Position numbers and translations under genes: made by a program. DNA of 64,000 bases from Prorocentrum cordatum (lineage: Eukaryota; Sar; Dinophyceae; Prorocentrales; Prorocentraceae), in NCBI GenBank assembly GCA_963575745.1, contig CAUYUJ010009779.1, positions 715,811 through 779,810 of the forward strand. Direction: 5' to 3'. The notes under the pieces are model-generated. The model saw nothing but the letters and a program-made list of their open reading frames with translations, was not told the DNA's origin and ran no database searches. Positions 30,209 to 41,775 of the stretch are shown here, one piece after another. Numbering within the stretch: the stretch's first letter is position 1; each line of letters begins with the position of its first letter.

Positions 30209-30364
30209 TACCAGCCTGGAACATATCCCTATCCCTATGCTGGGCACCTCCTCATCACGATGCCAATCTTAGGGATTCCCTTATTTTTTGAGGGCGAATC
30301 CCTAAGATTGTCATCGCCTTCTGGCGTGTCAATCTTAGGGATAGGGATACGTTCGAGGCTGGTA
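30209..30364. mobile_element. MITE family AA
   Basis: Left TACCAGCCTGGAACATATCC followed by CTATCCCTA; right TAGGGATAGGGATACGTTCG followed by AGGCTGGTA, its inverse. Internal CAATCTTAGGGATTCCC and GGCGAATCCCTAAGATTG also form a hairpin. TA sits at both termini. Confidence 0.85.
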
Positions 30365-30617
30365 AGCAGCACCCGCTGCCGAGGACTCCTGCTGCGCAGG
30401 GCCCGCGGCCCCCGGCGAGAGCCGCCGGCGGCCCCGGCGAGGCGGCGAGTGCGTCGAGGCGGCGCGAGGCGGCGCGGCCCGACGAGCAGGGCAAGCAGCC
30501 CAGCGGGCCCGGCAGGCTCTGCCGACGGCGGGCGGCGCGGGGCGCCTCGGCGGCCGCGGGCGGCGGCCGCGGGCGGCGGCCCGCCGCCAGCGAGGACGCA
30601 GCGTCCCAAGCATCGTC

Positions 30618-31129
30618 CCTCCTCCTCCTCCTCCTCATCCTCCTCCTCCTCCTCCTAATCCTCCTCCGCCTCCTCCTCCTCCTCCTCCTAATCATCATCC
30701 TCATCCTCATCCTCACCCTCATCCTCCTCCTCATCCTCATCCTAATCCCCATCCTCATCCACATCATTTTCCTCTTCTCTCCTCCTCCTCCTCCTCCTCC
30801 TCCTCCTCCTCCTCCTCCTCAGCAGCAGCAGCAGCAGCAGCAGCATCATAATCAGCATCGGCATCAGCATCAACATCAACACCAGCATCAGCATCAGCGT
30901 CAGCATCAGCAGCAGCAGCAGCAACATCATCATCAGCATCAGCATCAGCATCATCCTCCTCCTCCTCCTCGTTCTCCTCCTCCCCATTTTCCTCCTCCTC
31001 CTCCTTCCCCTCCTTCTCATTATCATCGCCATCACCATCACCATCACCATCACCATCACCATCACCATCACCATCAACATCATCATCATCATCATCATCA
31101 CCATCATCATCACTATCATCATCATACTC

Positions 31130-31161
<32 letters not shown>

Positions 31162-31221
31162 CATCATCATCACCATCACCATCACCATCACCATCACCAT
31201 CACCATCACCATCACCATCAC

Positions 31222-31265
<44 letters not shown>

Positions 31266-31317
31266 GCATCATCATCAGCATCAACATCAACATCATCATC
31301 AACATCATCACCATCCG

Positions 31318-31361
<44 letters not shown>

Positions 31362-31378
31362 ATATCACCATCATCGTC
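30618..31378. repeat. compound (CTC)n / (CAT, CAG, CAC)n array
   Basis: CTC triplets to about 30830, then CAG, CAT and ATCACC triplet blocks to 31378, about 760 bp in all. Minus-strand poly-Asp and poly-Met frames of 210-250 codons are artefacts. Confidence 0.95.
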
Positions 31379-31639
31379 CCGACATGGCCACGGAATAAGC
31401 ATCGACACCACTACCACCATCGCGAGGAGCCAGCAAGGGGCCCCCTGGTATTGGCCCCCGTGGTTTGCGGCCTCCCGCTTGAGACACCTCAAATCTCCAG
31501 ATCGCGGAGGCATAGTGAGCCTCTTCGCCAGAAGGGACCCGCTGGTGGTGATGGCGGGGGACGCCAGCCATGCACCGACACATGCTCCGGCTATGCCGCT
31601 CCTGGGCCGAGGATTCTTGGCGGCGCACAGAAGGGGGCA

Positions 31640-31760
31640 GGGGGAGGGGGGAAGGCTTCTTAGAAGGATGCTGCTCCTTAGAAGGCGCTGGCCTTACATC
31701 TGTAGAGAAGGCCCGCGCCTTCAAAAGAAGCAGGGGTGCTTTTAAGAAGCCTTCCCCCCA
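31640..31760. mobile_element. MITE family C, copy 3
   Basis: GGGGGAAGGCTTCTTAGAAG at left, TTTAAGAAGCCTTCCCCCC at right, with GGCCTTACATCTGTAGAG central. Confidence 0.85.
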
Positions 31761-32350
31761 TCCCCCATACCACCCCCCGCGCGTGGCTGACATTGGCCTG
31801 GCGGGGGGCGGTGATGTTCTACGCCTGGCGTTCTCCAATTCCCCATCCCTCGTCCAGTAGTGGATGTGCGCAGGCCAGTGCCAGCCTTCACCAGCCAGGA
31901 AGCACGCCGGGCTCTGGCACCTCGACTGCGCCGTGCCCGCCGCCAGGGCCGGCGGGTCATGCAGAAAAGGCGGGAAATACAGACCTGGCCAGGACACAAC
32001 GCGCACTGGCGTCAAATGCGTTGGCTTCGAGACGCGTTGCGCCCAACGCGCACGGGAGCCACGGCACCACGCGCACCGGCGCCCCCTTTCCTCCTCTCCT
32101 GCCCCCGAAGGCGGCAGCGTCCTGTGGCCCCAACGGGGTCTCGTCGATGAGGAAGCTCTCCTGGCGGCGGTGCGATCGCCGCGGGCCGTGGGTCGATCAC
32201 GCGGGAACGGCACGACTTCTTCGATTGCGAGCGGCGCAGGCAGCTGCGCGTCGTCTAAGAAGTCGTGAGAGTGCAGGCCAGGCGAAGGCAACACGCGGCA
32301 AAAGGGGGCCACAACAGTAGCGAAAAAGAGGCAACAACGGGAACGGCACA
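31761..32350. other. GC-rich stretch without recognised gene
   Basis: Several overlapping frames; a minus frame of 326 codons (31371-32351) has no recognised domain and begins within repeats. Confidence 0.5.
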
Positions 32351-32351
32351 C

Positions 32352-32540
32352 ATTTTTGGTCTGCGGGTCGGGAGCGGGCCCCTTCCGGTCAAGGGCTAAA
32401 CGGGGCGCGGGTGGCCATAATTGGGGAGACAGGGCGCGGGCGGGCGGGGCCCCGGGCGGCCGGAGGGCTCAGAGTACAGGCGGTGCCGAAGATCTTGCAC
32501 AGGACAAGGTACGCCATGGACTGGGGCAGGGGGCGAAGCC
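32352..32540. repeat. interspersed repeat family U, copy 2
   Basis: GCGGGTCGGGAGCGGGCCCC, AATTGGGGAGACAGGGCG and ACAGGCGGTGCCGAAGATC followed by GGTACGCCATGGACTGGGG. Confidence 0.72.
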
Positions 32541-32727
32541 AAAGGGGAAGTGGGAACGGCACGCACGCAGCCGAGGATCCAAGAGGAAGGGAGGGGATCG
32601 TCAACTGCTCTGGCCCTGTGCGGGCGGCCCGGGCCCGAAAACCTCGCGCCGCGGGCCCCACGGGCCGCAGACGCCGCGCGCGCCGTGGACGCGGCACGCC
32701 CTTTTCTGGCACAGGGGAAGCAGTAGA

Positions 32728-32857
32728 GGGGGGGAGGAGGAGGAGGAGTAGACGGAGGAGGATGAGGATGAAGGGATGAGGATGAAGGGATGATGATGAT
32801 GATGATGAGGAGGAGGAGGAGGAGGCGGAGGAGGAGGAGGAGGAGGAGGAGGAGGAG

Positions 32858-32889
<32 letters not shown>

Positions 32890-32895
32890 TGAGGA
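32728..32895. repeat. GGA/GAT triplet array
   Basis: GGA-rich triplets with GATGAGGATGAAGG and GATGATGATG segments. Confidence 0.93.
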
Positions 32896-33091
32896 GGACA
32901 CGGATCAGATTTTCAACAGGCGCGGCGGCTAGCGCGCGGGCGCGGCTCAGCGACGCGGGCGCGGCTCAGCGACGCGGGAGCGAGCCCGAAAAGGAGAAAG
33001 ATGCCCGAACACCTCCCGATGGGAGCGCCAGCAGGCGCGGCCAGGGACCACCAGGGCGTCGAGACGAAGTCCGCGAACAGCTGTGGCCGAA

Positions 33092-33720
33092 CCGGGCCGC
33101 TAGCCGAGAGCATCAACGGCAGGCCAGTGCGCCCCAGTCGGGGACGCGTCTGCGGGGGGACGGCCCTAATGCAAGGTCGCGCGAAAAGCTGGACGTTCGC
33201 GCTCGACTGCGCCCCGCACATCGCGCAGAAAAAGAACAGGCCCGCGCTCCACACGCGGTGACCCCCTCCGGGGGCACGCACCGCGGGGGAAAAGGAGAAG
33301 GCGTCGCGTGCCCTGGCGACGCGGTAGCAGCGAGCGCATCGGAAGCCCTTGCCGCGCGGCACAGGCTCGCGGGAGCAGTCGGGTGGCGACGTGTCCGCCG
33401 CCAGCTCGGGGATGCACCCTCGCTGCTGCGCGCGCCGAAGGAGGCCGTGCCGCGGCGAATCCTGCTGGCTCGGGCCCCTTGCCCTGGCCCGAGCCAGGAA
33501 CTTCGCAGCGAAAGTCACGAGACGGACGGTGCGCTTCGCTTCGCGCGTTTCGTCGCCGCCTCGTCGGCAGGGTGGAGGGAAACGCCCTCTCGAGCAGCAC
33601 GGTCGGCAAGGTGATTGTCCCAGCGCTTGACCACGCATCGCTCGACGTCGCCGTCTTGGCTGCGGCGAACATGGCCTTTGACCTTGAGCACCCCCCAAAG
33701 TCGCCCACCCGATCCCGCGC
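33092..33720 (-). pseudogene. retroelement C-terminal Cys-rich tail
   Basis: The minus frame reads FRCARCYRVARARD and later FFFCAMCGAQSSANVQLFAR, then PC. The CxxCGA, about ten residues, LxxPC arrangement is the terminal motif I associate with dinoflagellate retroelement proteins. It is separated from the rest of the element by the family E insertion. Confidence 0.6.
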
Positions 33721-33960
33721 ACGAGACTAGAGACGCGTTGCCTCAGACAGTGCGCCCGTCGTCTCGGCGCGCCCAGGGAGGCGACCAGGGAGCCAGCGGC
33801 GACCAGGGAGGCGACCAGGGCCGCGCAGGGAGGCGTCCAGGGAGCCAGCGGCGACAGCCTGGACCGCAGACCAGCCCGCTCCAGCGAGTGGGGGGGCCCC
33901 CTGCACCAGCGACGCGCGCCGCCACCGAAAGCCTCGCCATCGAGGCTGCCCCGCGAAAGA

Positions 33961-34117
33961 CTGAAGAGGCCCTGGGACACACACAAATATATACACACAA
34001 ACCAAAATAATCCCACTATTTTCCTATATGTTCTAAGCTCCCCCCCCAACTCCCCATATGTTCCCATATTTTCTGGGGGATCGACGATTAATCGTGTCTG
34101 TGGTTTTCCCCTCCTCA
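33961..34117. repeat. interspersed repeat family E, copy 4 (inserted in the retroelement)
   Basis: GAGGCCCTGGGACACACAC at left, CGACGATTAATCGTGTCTG and TTTTCCCCTCCTC at right. Retroelement-like reading resumes on both sides. Confidence 0.85.
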
Positions 34118-34228
34118 AAGACGCTCGAACAACTTGGCGAGGAGGGGGGGGGCGGGGCTCGGCACGGAGGGCAAGGATCGGGGACCAGGGCGCGCCTCCA
34201 GAGGACCCAAGCAGAGCATGCCGTAAGG

Positions 34229-34931
34229 TCAGCCCGAAGGGAGGGGGGGGGGGGGGGGAGGTCGCAATCTCGCGCGAAGGCCCAGGTGGCCGAACACTGC
34301 CCCGACACCCAGGCCGAAAAGAGTCCCCGGGCAGGACTCGACGCCGCAACGGGGGCAGGTCGGGCCGGTCGCAGGGCCGTGGCGATGTTTCCGAGCCCAA
34401 TCCCACATGCCGTTGGCCGCGATCGCACGAAAGGTCGCCCCATGCCGCGAGGCCCAATCTGGCCCGCGCTGCGTTGCACCGGCGGCGGAAGGCGCCGAGC
34501 TCGATCCAGCGGCCAACCCTCGGCGCGCAACCGCGCGAAATGGAGAGCGGTTCGAGGGCCAGTGGCCGCGAGGTCAACCATGCACCAGGGCCGAGCCTCC
34601 ACCCACGACGTTTACAGTAGGCCAGGGCAACAGAAATCGGCCCACGAACCAAAGCCCACTCGCCGTTCAAACCTGCGCGGGCATCGCAGGCCGCATCCGC
34701 AGCAGACGAAAGCCGGGCGACCGCGCCCCATGGAAACCGCGAATCCCAAATAGCCTGCGCCAGCATGTGGACAAGGCCAACGGTGCTCGCATACGCTGGG
34801 TCGACCGACCTCGGCGCCGAGGGGGAGACGCGGGGGTCCAGATCGAGAGAACGGCGAGCTGTGCGAACGAAATGGGCCGAGTGCACAGCGCGTCGCATCG
34901 GTTCGATCCCACTCCACGACCTCCCAGTCAC
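34229..34931 (-). pseudogene. retroelement region after RT, with CPRCG motif
   Basis: One frame (34931 on) reads TGRSWSGIEPMRRAVHSAHF, VDPAYASTVGLVHMLAQAIW and LNGEWALVRGPISVALAYCK, then RRGWRLGPGAWL. A second frame (34516-34229) continues with HGATFRAIAANGMWDWARKH and TCPRCGVE. The order matches the conserved stretch that follows RT in dinoflagellate retroelements, ending in a CPxCG motif. The frame change lies between about 34640 and 34520. Confidence 0.75.
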
Positions 34932-34979
34932 GCGACCCCCCCAAGTACCGGCAGGCCTGAGGCCGAGCGAGACGAATTG

Positions 34980-36344
34980 CTATGTTTTGCCCCTCGCGGC
35001 TCGGATCATTCGGATACGCGCTGCGCGCCGCGCCGCCGCGGCCATCCTCTTCGCCCGCGCGGCGCCTCCTGGGCGTCGGCCGCAGCCGTAGTCCACGTCC
35101 AGGTTCCTGGCGGACGCGCGGCGCTTTCCTCGCAGCGCCGCGCAGCGCCGCATGGCCTCGCGGCCGCGGTCGGCGTCGTTGGCCAGCGCCGCGCCCTTGC
35201 CGCCGTTGACCGCCAGGCCGTCCGCGAGGGGCCCGCGGCGCAGCCGGGCGTGGGCGTCGCTCGCGCGCGGCCGCGCGCATGGCCAGGCCCGCCCGGGCAA
35301 GCTGGACGTCGTCGGCCACGTCTGGCCGCCGCAGCTCGGAGCGCGACGATGGCGTCGAGGCGCGGCACCAGAACCATTCCCACGCAGAGGTCGGCGAAGC
35401 TGCAGCCTGCCACCGCGCCGCGCCGAGGGGCGCAGGCGGGCGCGGCCGCGCCCTGGGAGCAGACGACGCGCGGCATGCCGCGCAGCTGGAAGAGGAGGCG
35501 CAGCAGCGCGAGGCTGAAGTTCATGAGGGCCGTGCGCGCTGCCTGGCCGCGGTGAGACGCCATCTCCGCCGTCGCGGCCTGCGCCCGCGCGCAGGTTTCG
35601 CAGCTCTGGCCAGCTGCTCCGAAAACGTAGCTGCGGCGGCGCCGCGTGGCCCACTGCGCACCAGCGGCGCCTCTGGCCCAGCGGGCGAATGGCTGCAGGG
35701 GCCCAGGAAAGAGGCCGATGGCGCGGACGCCGCCCTCAGACAGGAGCACCACCTGCACGGCCGCCAGCGTGGGCGGCACGTGGCCCAGGGCCAGCATCAA
35801 ACGCCGCGCCCCAATGCAAGCGGTCGGACAAAAGTGCCGCGTGCCGCGGGCGGAGCGCGTCGCAGCACAGCCCCGTCACGCGCGGGCAGGCGAGGCCCTC
35901 CTCGACGGTCCGAAGGGTGGGCGACGCGCCCGGCTCAGCAGGCCACGCCGCAGCCTCGGTCGCAGCGCCATCGTCCCAGAGCGCGCGCCACGGGCGGGCG
36001 GCAGCCTCGGCGACGAGCTGCGCCGACTGGATGCCCAGCTGCCAGCGCGCCGCGGCCCAGGGCGCGGCCTCGCGTATCCAGCAAACCCCCTTGCGAAGGC
36101 CGTCAGTGGATGCGGCGTCGCGTGCCCAGTCTAGCAAGGCATTGCAGCGTCGGTGGGGCGCACGCCCCTCCGCTGCCGTCGCCACGCGGTGGAGGTCGGT
36201 CAGCGGCTGCTCGAGATCCTCCGCGCCCAGGTGCTGGAGGCGACGTGCTAGGTTACGCCGGGCTTGCCCAAATTGCGGGTCAGCGCCAGCGACTGGCGGC
36301 TTGAAGCGGAGGCGCCTCACCTGCAGGCGCCGCGCGTGGGTCAC
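34980..36344 (-). pseudogene. retroelement reverse transcriptase domain (frameshifted)
   Basis: The pre-RT segment ends in GLCCDALRPRHAALLSD (frame of 36344). The next frame (from 35800) reads HVPPTLAAVQVVLLSEGGVR, AIGLFPGPLQPFARWAR and RRGAVAGCSFADLCVGMVLV. The catalytic YxDD box appears as VADDVQLARAGLAM in a third frame near 35319. The following GLAVNGGKGAALA and ARNLDVDYGCGRRP are in a fourth segment (frame of 35654). Four frames for one domain mean it is dead. Confidence 0.8.
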
Positions 36345-36599
36345 GCTGCCGGCATGCTGGAGGACGCGCCACTCGCGGACTCGCTCCGCCAGCTAACTCC
36401 AGTGCTGCTCGGAGGGGGCAGGCTCGGCAGAAGGCTGCCTGTGGGCGCGCTGGCGGCAGCTGCACCTGTGCCAAGCGGGCGCCCCCGCTCAGGCCTGCTG
36501 CGGTAGCGATCGGCCCCCTCCCCTTCCACGAGGCCGGGGCGCGGCGCCAGCTTGTTCTAGACGCGGCGGCAGGCCGCATCGAGGGCGGGCGCAGTCTCG

Positions 36600-37200
36600 A
36601 CGGCCCCGAGGTCGTCGAGCACATCCCGCCAGTCGGGGGCAGGCAACTGCGGCCGCACCAGCGCCCGAGAAGGGCGGGGTCGCGGGCGACGCAGGCGCGT
36701 GACCTGCGCGCTTGGGGGGCTGCGAGGCCCGGCGGGGGACGATGGCTTTGTGCGCGCACTGAGAAGAGTTCGCAGCGTCGCGCCTTCTGCACCGCCGAGC
36801 CCTGGTCGACGCAGAAGTAAGTCAAGCTTCCTGGCAGAGGTGGGCGTCGCGCAGGTGGCCTGGCCAGAGCAGGCGAGCCTCGCGCCGATGGGAGCAGCAG
36901 CCGCGCCTCTTCCAACGCGGCGGGGGCCATGTTCCAGTCGGCGCCCGCGACGAAGAGCCGCCGCGTAGCCCTGATCACGGAGACCAAGTTCATCAGCTGG
37001 ACGAGGATTCTGTCGCCGAGGTACTGGCCCGTGAGCAGGTAGGCCGAGGCCAGCATCATGCCCTATTCGGACCCGGGGATGTCATCCATAAGCCAAGGCG
37101 CGCGAAGCAGCGCACCGGGATGCGGTCACCATCGAACTCGACGCGCTGGAGGTGGGCCCAGGGGCGGGCCAGGATGCCACCGCAGCGATGAGGTATGCCA
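36600..37200 (-). pseudogene. retroelement endonuclease-like domain
   Basis: GGILARPWAHLQRVEFDGDR leads into a TAG stop (SE-stop-GMMLASAYLL), then FVAGADWNMAPAALEEARLL, SLTYFCVDQGSAVQKA and QSHRPPPGL. GDWN and a C-terminal SHRP-like histidine are hallmarks of the AP-endonuclease fold in LINE-type elements; here GADWN and QSHRP are visible. Confidence 0.72.
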
Positions 37201-37419
37201 CCCATCCTACGCGGCGAGATCCACGCAGGGCAGCCGCCAGCTGCCCATCCGCAGGGAGGTAGTGCTCCTGGATCAGAATGGCCCGCGCCGAGTCGCCCGC
37301 GTGGCCGTCGTCCAGCGGGGCGAGGCAGGAACTCCAGCTGGTGGCGTTGACCGTCAGGGTGTCGAAGTGCGCTGCTCGCCGGCGCCCCGGGCGGCGCTAG
37401 GCGCGGCCCTAGTGGGGGG

Positions 37420-39320
37420 CGAGGCGGGGCCCGCGCGCCGCAGGGCCGCTCCCCAGCAAATGCCACCCACGACCCAGCACTGGAGCAGCTCGGGGAGGGT
37501 GCCTCGCCGTGGCGGGGGGCCCGCGCGCCGCAAAACCGCGCCCCAGCCGGGCCACCTGCCTGGCCCCCGTCTGCAGCGCCTCGCGGGGGACCATGGCGCG
37601 ACGCGGGCGGCTTCGCCTCGGCGGGGGCCGCTTTGGGGCGGGGGCTTCGCGAGTTCCTTTCGGAGCGCCCGCGACTATGGCCCTCGCCCCGTCGCAGCTC
37701 GACCCTCGGCTCGGCCGCCGCGCGCAGGCAAAGCGCCGCCACGCGCCGAGGCATCGGTGGGGGCCCGCGAGCCGCAGGGCCGCTCCCCAGCAAGCGCCTC
37801 TCGAAACCAATTTGCCGGTGCACCTCGGCGTAGACGCGCCGCCCTTGCGGGGGGGGCCGCGCGCCGCTGGGCCGCCCCGCGGCCGCGACGCCAGCTCCGC
37901 CGCAGCACGCAGCGTCGAGACTCTGGCCGAATGCGATCGCGAAGTGGCGCAGCAAGTCCAGGCGGCGGCAGAGGTCGGACCGAAGACGCCGACGAGCCCC
38001 GCGACGAAGCTGGAGATGAAGTCCGGGGTCCGCGCCCAGCGCCTCGCGGGGGGGCCGTCGCGCGACGCGGGCGGCTGCGCCTCTGCGAGAGCCGCTTCTG
38101 GGGCGGGGGCTTCGCGAGTTCCTTTCGGAGCGCCCGCGTCGCCCCGCCCCCCGCGGATCGACCCTCGGCTCGGCCGCCGCGCGCAGGCGCGGCGCAGCCA
38201 CTCGATGGATTAAGGGGCACCTTGACGCCGCGGAGGCCCAGGCACGAGGTGTGTCGCCAGAGGCCCGCCCCGGCAACGCCGCGGCCGACCGCTTTGCCGG
38301 GGCGGCAGCCGAGGCCCCGCTGCCTCCGTTGGCGCTGCGCCAGGAGCGCGAGCTGCAGCCGGTCGCGCTCGTGGCCGTGCAACGCGTTCTCGCCGCGGTG
38401 GAGCTCGCGGCGCTCAAGGCCAACCACGGGCACGGCCCTGGAGGCCCGCGCGTGCGGCGGCGCTGGGCGCAGGCGGGGCGTCGCCGCCGCCGCGCGCCCC
38501 GCGTGGCGGGCGGCGCTGCGGTTGCGGCCGCGGTGGCCCCAGAGGCGGGGCAGGGGCAGGCGCGCGCGGCGCCAGGCCCAGGGGCGGCCGCCGCGGCGAG
38601 GGCGCCGTTCGCCTGCAGCGCTTGGCGGGGGCGCGTCGCCCTCCAAAGGCCCGCTTAGGTGGCCTGCACGGCGCGCGGGCCCCCTGCGGGGAGCGCCTCG
38701 CGAGCCGCCCGCGCAGCGGATGGGCGCCGCACCTGCCCCCGCGGGCGGCCGGCCTGCTGCTCCTGGGTGCCCCGCGCGCCGGGGGCAGCGAGGCGGCGCG
38801 GCGGGCGGCTGCGCGACGGCGCCTGCTGGAGCGCCCGGGCGCGCCAGGCTAATTAGTTAATCAATTGCGCGGCGGCCGTTTTGGGCTGCCGCCGGCCCCT
38901 CGCGCTCGCCGGGGCGCGCTGCTGTGCTTTCTTGTTCCCCCGCCTCCTCCTCCTCCTCCTTCCTCGATCCCGGCTTCTCTGCGCTCCGTTGTCGCCCGTT
39001 CTCGCCGCTGGGCCCCCCTGCGGATGGCAAGAAGTGGCGCAGCCACTCGGCGAGGCAGCGCGGGGGGCCCGCGAGCCGCAGGGCCGCTCCCCAGCGAGCG
39101 CCTCTCGAGGCCAATCTGCCGGCGCACCTCGGCGTAGACGCGCCGCCCAGCGGAGGGGCCGCGCGCCGCTGGGCCCGTCCCCGGCCGCGCCGCGAGCTCG
39201 CGAGCATCGCGGGCCTCTGGCAGAAGGGGATCGCGAGGTGGCGCAGCAAATCCAAGCGGCGCCCATCTCGGACCGACGTCGCCGAGGAGCCCCGCGCCGA
39301 ACCTGACGATGGAGCCCATG
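37420..39320. repeat. internal duplications in the retroelement spacer
   Basis: 37750-38020 and 39055-39310 are about 80% alike and share GGGCCCGCGAGCCGCAGGGC-type, CCGCTCCCCAGC, GCGCACCTCGGCGTAGACGC, then a CGCGAAGTGGCGCAGCAAG-type block. 37600-37720 and 38055-38185 share GGGGCGGGGGCTTCGCGAG and TTCCTTTCGGAGCGCCCGCG. Partial units also lie at 37425-37470. No protein domain is recognisable here. Confidence 0.75.
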
Positions 39321-40286
39321 GCCCGCGCCCACTTCGCTGCCCCCCCCCCCGGCGCCCGCCCGGGGGGTGGCACGGGGGGGGGGGCGCGGTCTCATCGGGG
39401 TGGGCCAGGCCAGCGGCCGCCCCCCATCCTGCATGCTGCAGGTGGGCAAACATCCCGCCGCAGCGCCAAGAGGTGCTCGAGGATCTCGTGGAGACGCGCC
39501 TCAGGGTCGCCCACGCGCGCGCGCTGCTGCCATTGAATGCGCATAGCACGCGCTGCGCGACGACGGCGGAAGGCGGCCGCGCAGATGTCGATGGCAAGGT
39601 CGACGAGCGCCGCGCCTGTGCCGGCGCGCCCGTCGCGTTGGGCCCTCTGCCAGACCAGCGCTTTGAAGCGCGGGTGCTCGCGGCGGCGCGCGACGCGCGG
39701 AGCGCGGCGCCGGCGCCTGCGGCGGCCGTCGAGTTCCTCGTTTTGCGCGGGGGGGGATTCGTGATCCAGTGACCCGCGTCAGTACCGCAGCGTTCGCGAG
39801 ACTCTCTGCATTGTCTCACGCGCAGCGCGTCTAGCAGGGCCCGCATCCTTGAACTTAGACTCAGCCGCTGAGTGCGCCGAGCCCATTCGCCGATGGATGC
39901 CGCGACCCGCCAACGCCCCCTCGTCGCGCGCGCGCCTCCGCCGCTGGGCAGCGGGCGCGGGCGACAGCGCGCCAGCCTGGGCCGTCAGGGGGGCCTTGCG
40001 AGCCAAGGACAGGAGAAAGCCAAACTTGCGCCAACAAAAAAAACGGCCGCAACCATCAAAACTGCCAAGGCCCAAGCTCTGGCCAAGGGCTCGACTCGGC
40101 AGCGCCCGCGCCCGCTGGGGCGGCGCCAGCGGCTCGGCTGGCGCCGCGCCCCCCTTCGCGGCGCGGCCCTCGCCGGCAGCGGCGCCCTTGCTCGCGGCGG
40201 CGGCGGCGGCCGGGCGCTGGCGACCAGCCCCCGGGACGTCGACTGCGACGGCCGCCGCGCCAGGGGCCCCTGCCCCATCGCGCGCG

Positions 40287-41570
40287 CTAGCAGCGGCGGC
40301 GTCGCCCAGACGCGCAGCGGGGGCCGCGGGCGCCGCGGGGGGGCGCCTTCGGGCCAGCAGCGGGAGCGGCGCCTGCCAGAGGAACAAGTGCCGCCTGTGG
40401 AGCCGCAGCGGCGGTGGCGCCCGCGGGCCCAGCAGCGACCCGCCGCCAAGGAGGGGGCCCCAGGCTGCTCCTCCTCGGCGTCTTTGGCGGCCGGGGGCGC
40501 GCTCGCTGCGCCGCGCGCCTCTTCTTGGACTTGAGACGCTCCCGCTGCTCGCGGTGCGCCTTCTCCAGCGCCAGCGCCTCCGACTGGAACTGGCCGAACG
40601 CTTCCATGGCCATGGTGGCGAACTTGGCGTGGAGCTCCTCGCGTCGCCGCTGCGCCCCCTGGCGGTCGCTCTCCTCGACGACATAGTCTTCCAGCGCCCA
40701 CGTCGCCTTGCCCTCCAGGACCGCCGAGGTGCTGAGGGCGGGGGCCGCGGCGGCGCCGTCGAGGGCCGCGGCGCACTTGGCGACGTGCCCAGTGGCCTGG
40801 GCGAGGCGCTGCTGGAGCCCGTCGGCGACTGCCACGGCTGCGTCGAGGGCTGGAGCAACCGCGTCCCGCACAGCGCCAGCCTCGGCGACGGACAGCGGCT
40901 TGGCCAAGCGATTGGCCATGTGCTCGTCCAGCTGCCGCTAGTGTTTGGCCTCGCTTTGCCCGTGGCCTGACAGGCGGAGGAGCCCCACCAACTGGGCCAG
41001 CTTGGCCTCCTCGGGGTCCGCGTCAGCCTGCTGGACCTGCGCCTCGCCAGCGATGCGGACGCCCAGGCAGCTGCTGCGTGGGCGCCCCCACGTGCCGTGC
41101 GCGCCGCACGGTGCAGCCCATGCAGCGGCCGCACCTGGAGAGGGCTGGCCTCTGGGCGCAGGCTGCTGGGCGGCGTCGGCGCCGTCGGGGCCGGCCGCCG
41201 CGGTGCGCCAGGGCGGCGCGCGGGCCGCGCGGCCACGGCTGGAGGCCCTGCGAGCGCTACCCAAGCGCCGCCAGCGCCAGCGCCGCCAGGCCGGCCCACA
41301 ACCAGCGGCCTCTTGCAGTGGCCCCACCAGCTCCACCCCGTTTCATTTTCGCGGCAACCACAGCGCATGCAGGCCAGGCGCGCGCCTCCGCCCGCGGCGG
41401 CCATGCCGTGTTGCGCGAGGAGCGGGTCCGCCGAGCCGTGGTGGCTGTCCAGCAGCGCGGCAGCGGCCTCCAGGCGGCAGCGCTGGCGGGGCGAAAGCGA
41501 CCCCCGCCACGCGCGCAGCAAGGCGCGAGCAGAGGCGCGCTGGCGGCGGAGGCGCCTGTGCCACGCCGCC
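40287..41570 (-). pseudogene. retroelement N-terminal region (Cys-rich part and coiled coil)
   Basis: 41566-41324 reads WRGSLSPRQRCRLEAAAALL and LACMRCGCRENETGWSWWGH followed by C. Then 41048-40287 reads ADADPEEAKLAQLVGLLRLS, a TAG stop (40940-40938), and in the same frame HMANRLAKPLSVAEAGAVRD, AKCAAALDGAAAA and FQSEALALEKAHREQRERLK. The second part is a charged, heptad-like helix. Both features are typical of the N-terminus of these elements. Confidence 0.7.
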
Positions 41571-41654
41571 TCCGATGGCAGCGCGATGGTCCCCGCCCGA
41601 GGGGAGAGCCCGCGGCGGCCTGTCCGCCCCCAGGCCCCCGGGCAGAAACTGATC

Positions 41655-41775
41655 AGGAGGAGGAGAATCAGGAGGAAAAGGAGGAGGAGAAGGAGGAGGA
41701 GGAAGAGGTGGAGGAGGACGGGGAGGAGGAGAAGAGGAGGAGGAGGAGGAGGAAGATGAGGACGAGGAGGGAGAG
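41655..41775. repeat. GGA triplet array
   Basis: GGAGGAGGA-rich purine run with GAAGAGGTGG interruptions just upstream of the retroelement's first recognisable coding segment. Confidence 0.92.

Larger units (their letters stand above)
33060..41570 (-). mobile_element. decayed dinoflagellate LINE-like retroelement (about 8.5 kb)
   Basis: Reading from 41570 down, the minus strand gives the domain order of the large dinoflagellate retroelement polyprotein: an N-terminal Cys-rich part, a coiled coil, a low-complexity spacer, an AP-endonuclease-like domain, reverse transcriptase, a conserved C-terminal region and a final Cys-rich tail. At least six frame changes and two or more in-frame stops break it, and family E is inserted at 33961-34117. 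The largest single frame is 672 codons (34931-32913) but covers only the C-terminal part. It is nonfunctional as it stands. A family E insertion and internal duplications at 37.4-39.3 kb show later rearrangement. Confidence 0.8.

Noticed and set aside
37058-38860. 600-codon plus frame and overlapping plus frames at 34407-40970
   Set aside because: They are antisense to the retroelement; Arg/Ala/Pro-rich composition without any motif.
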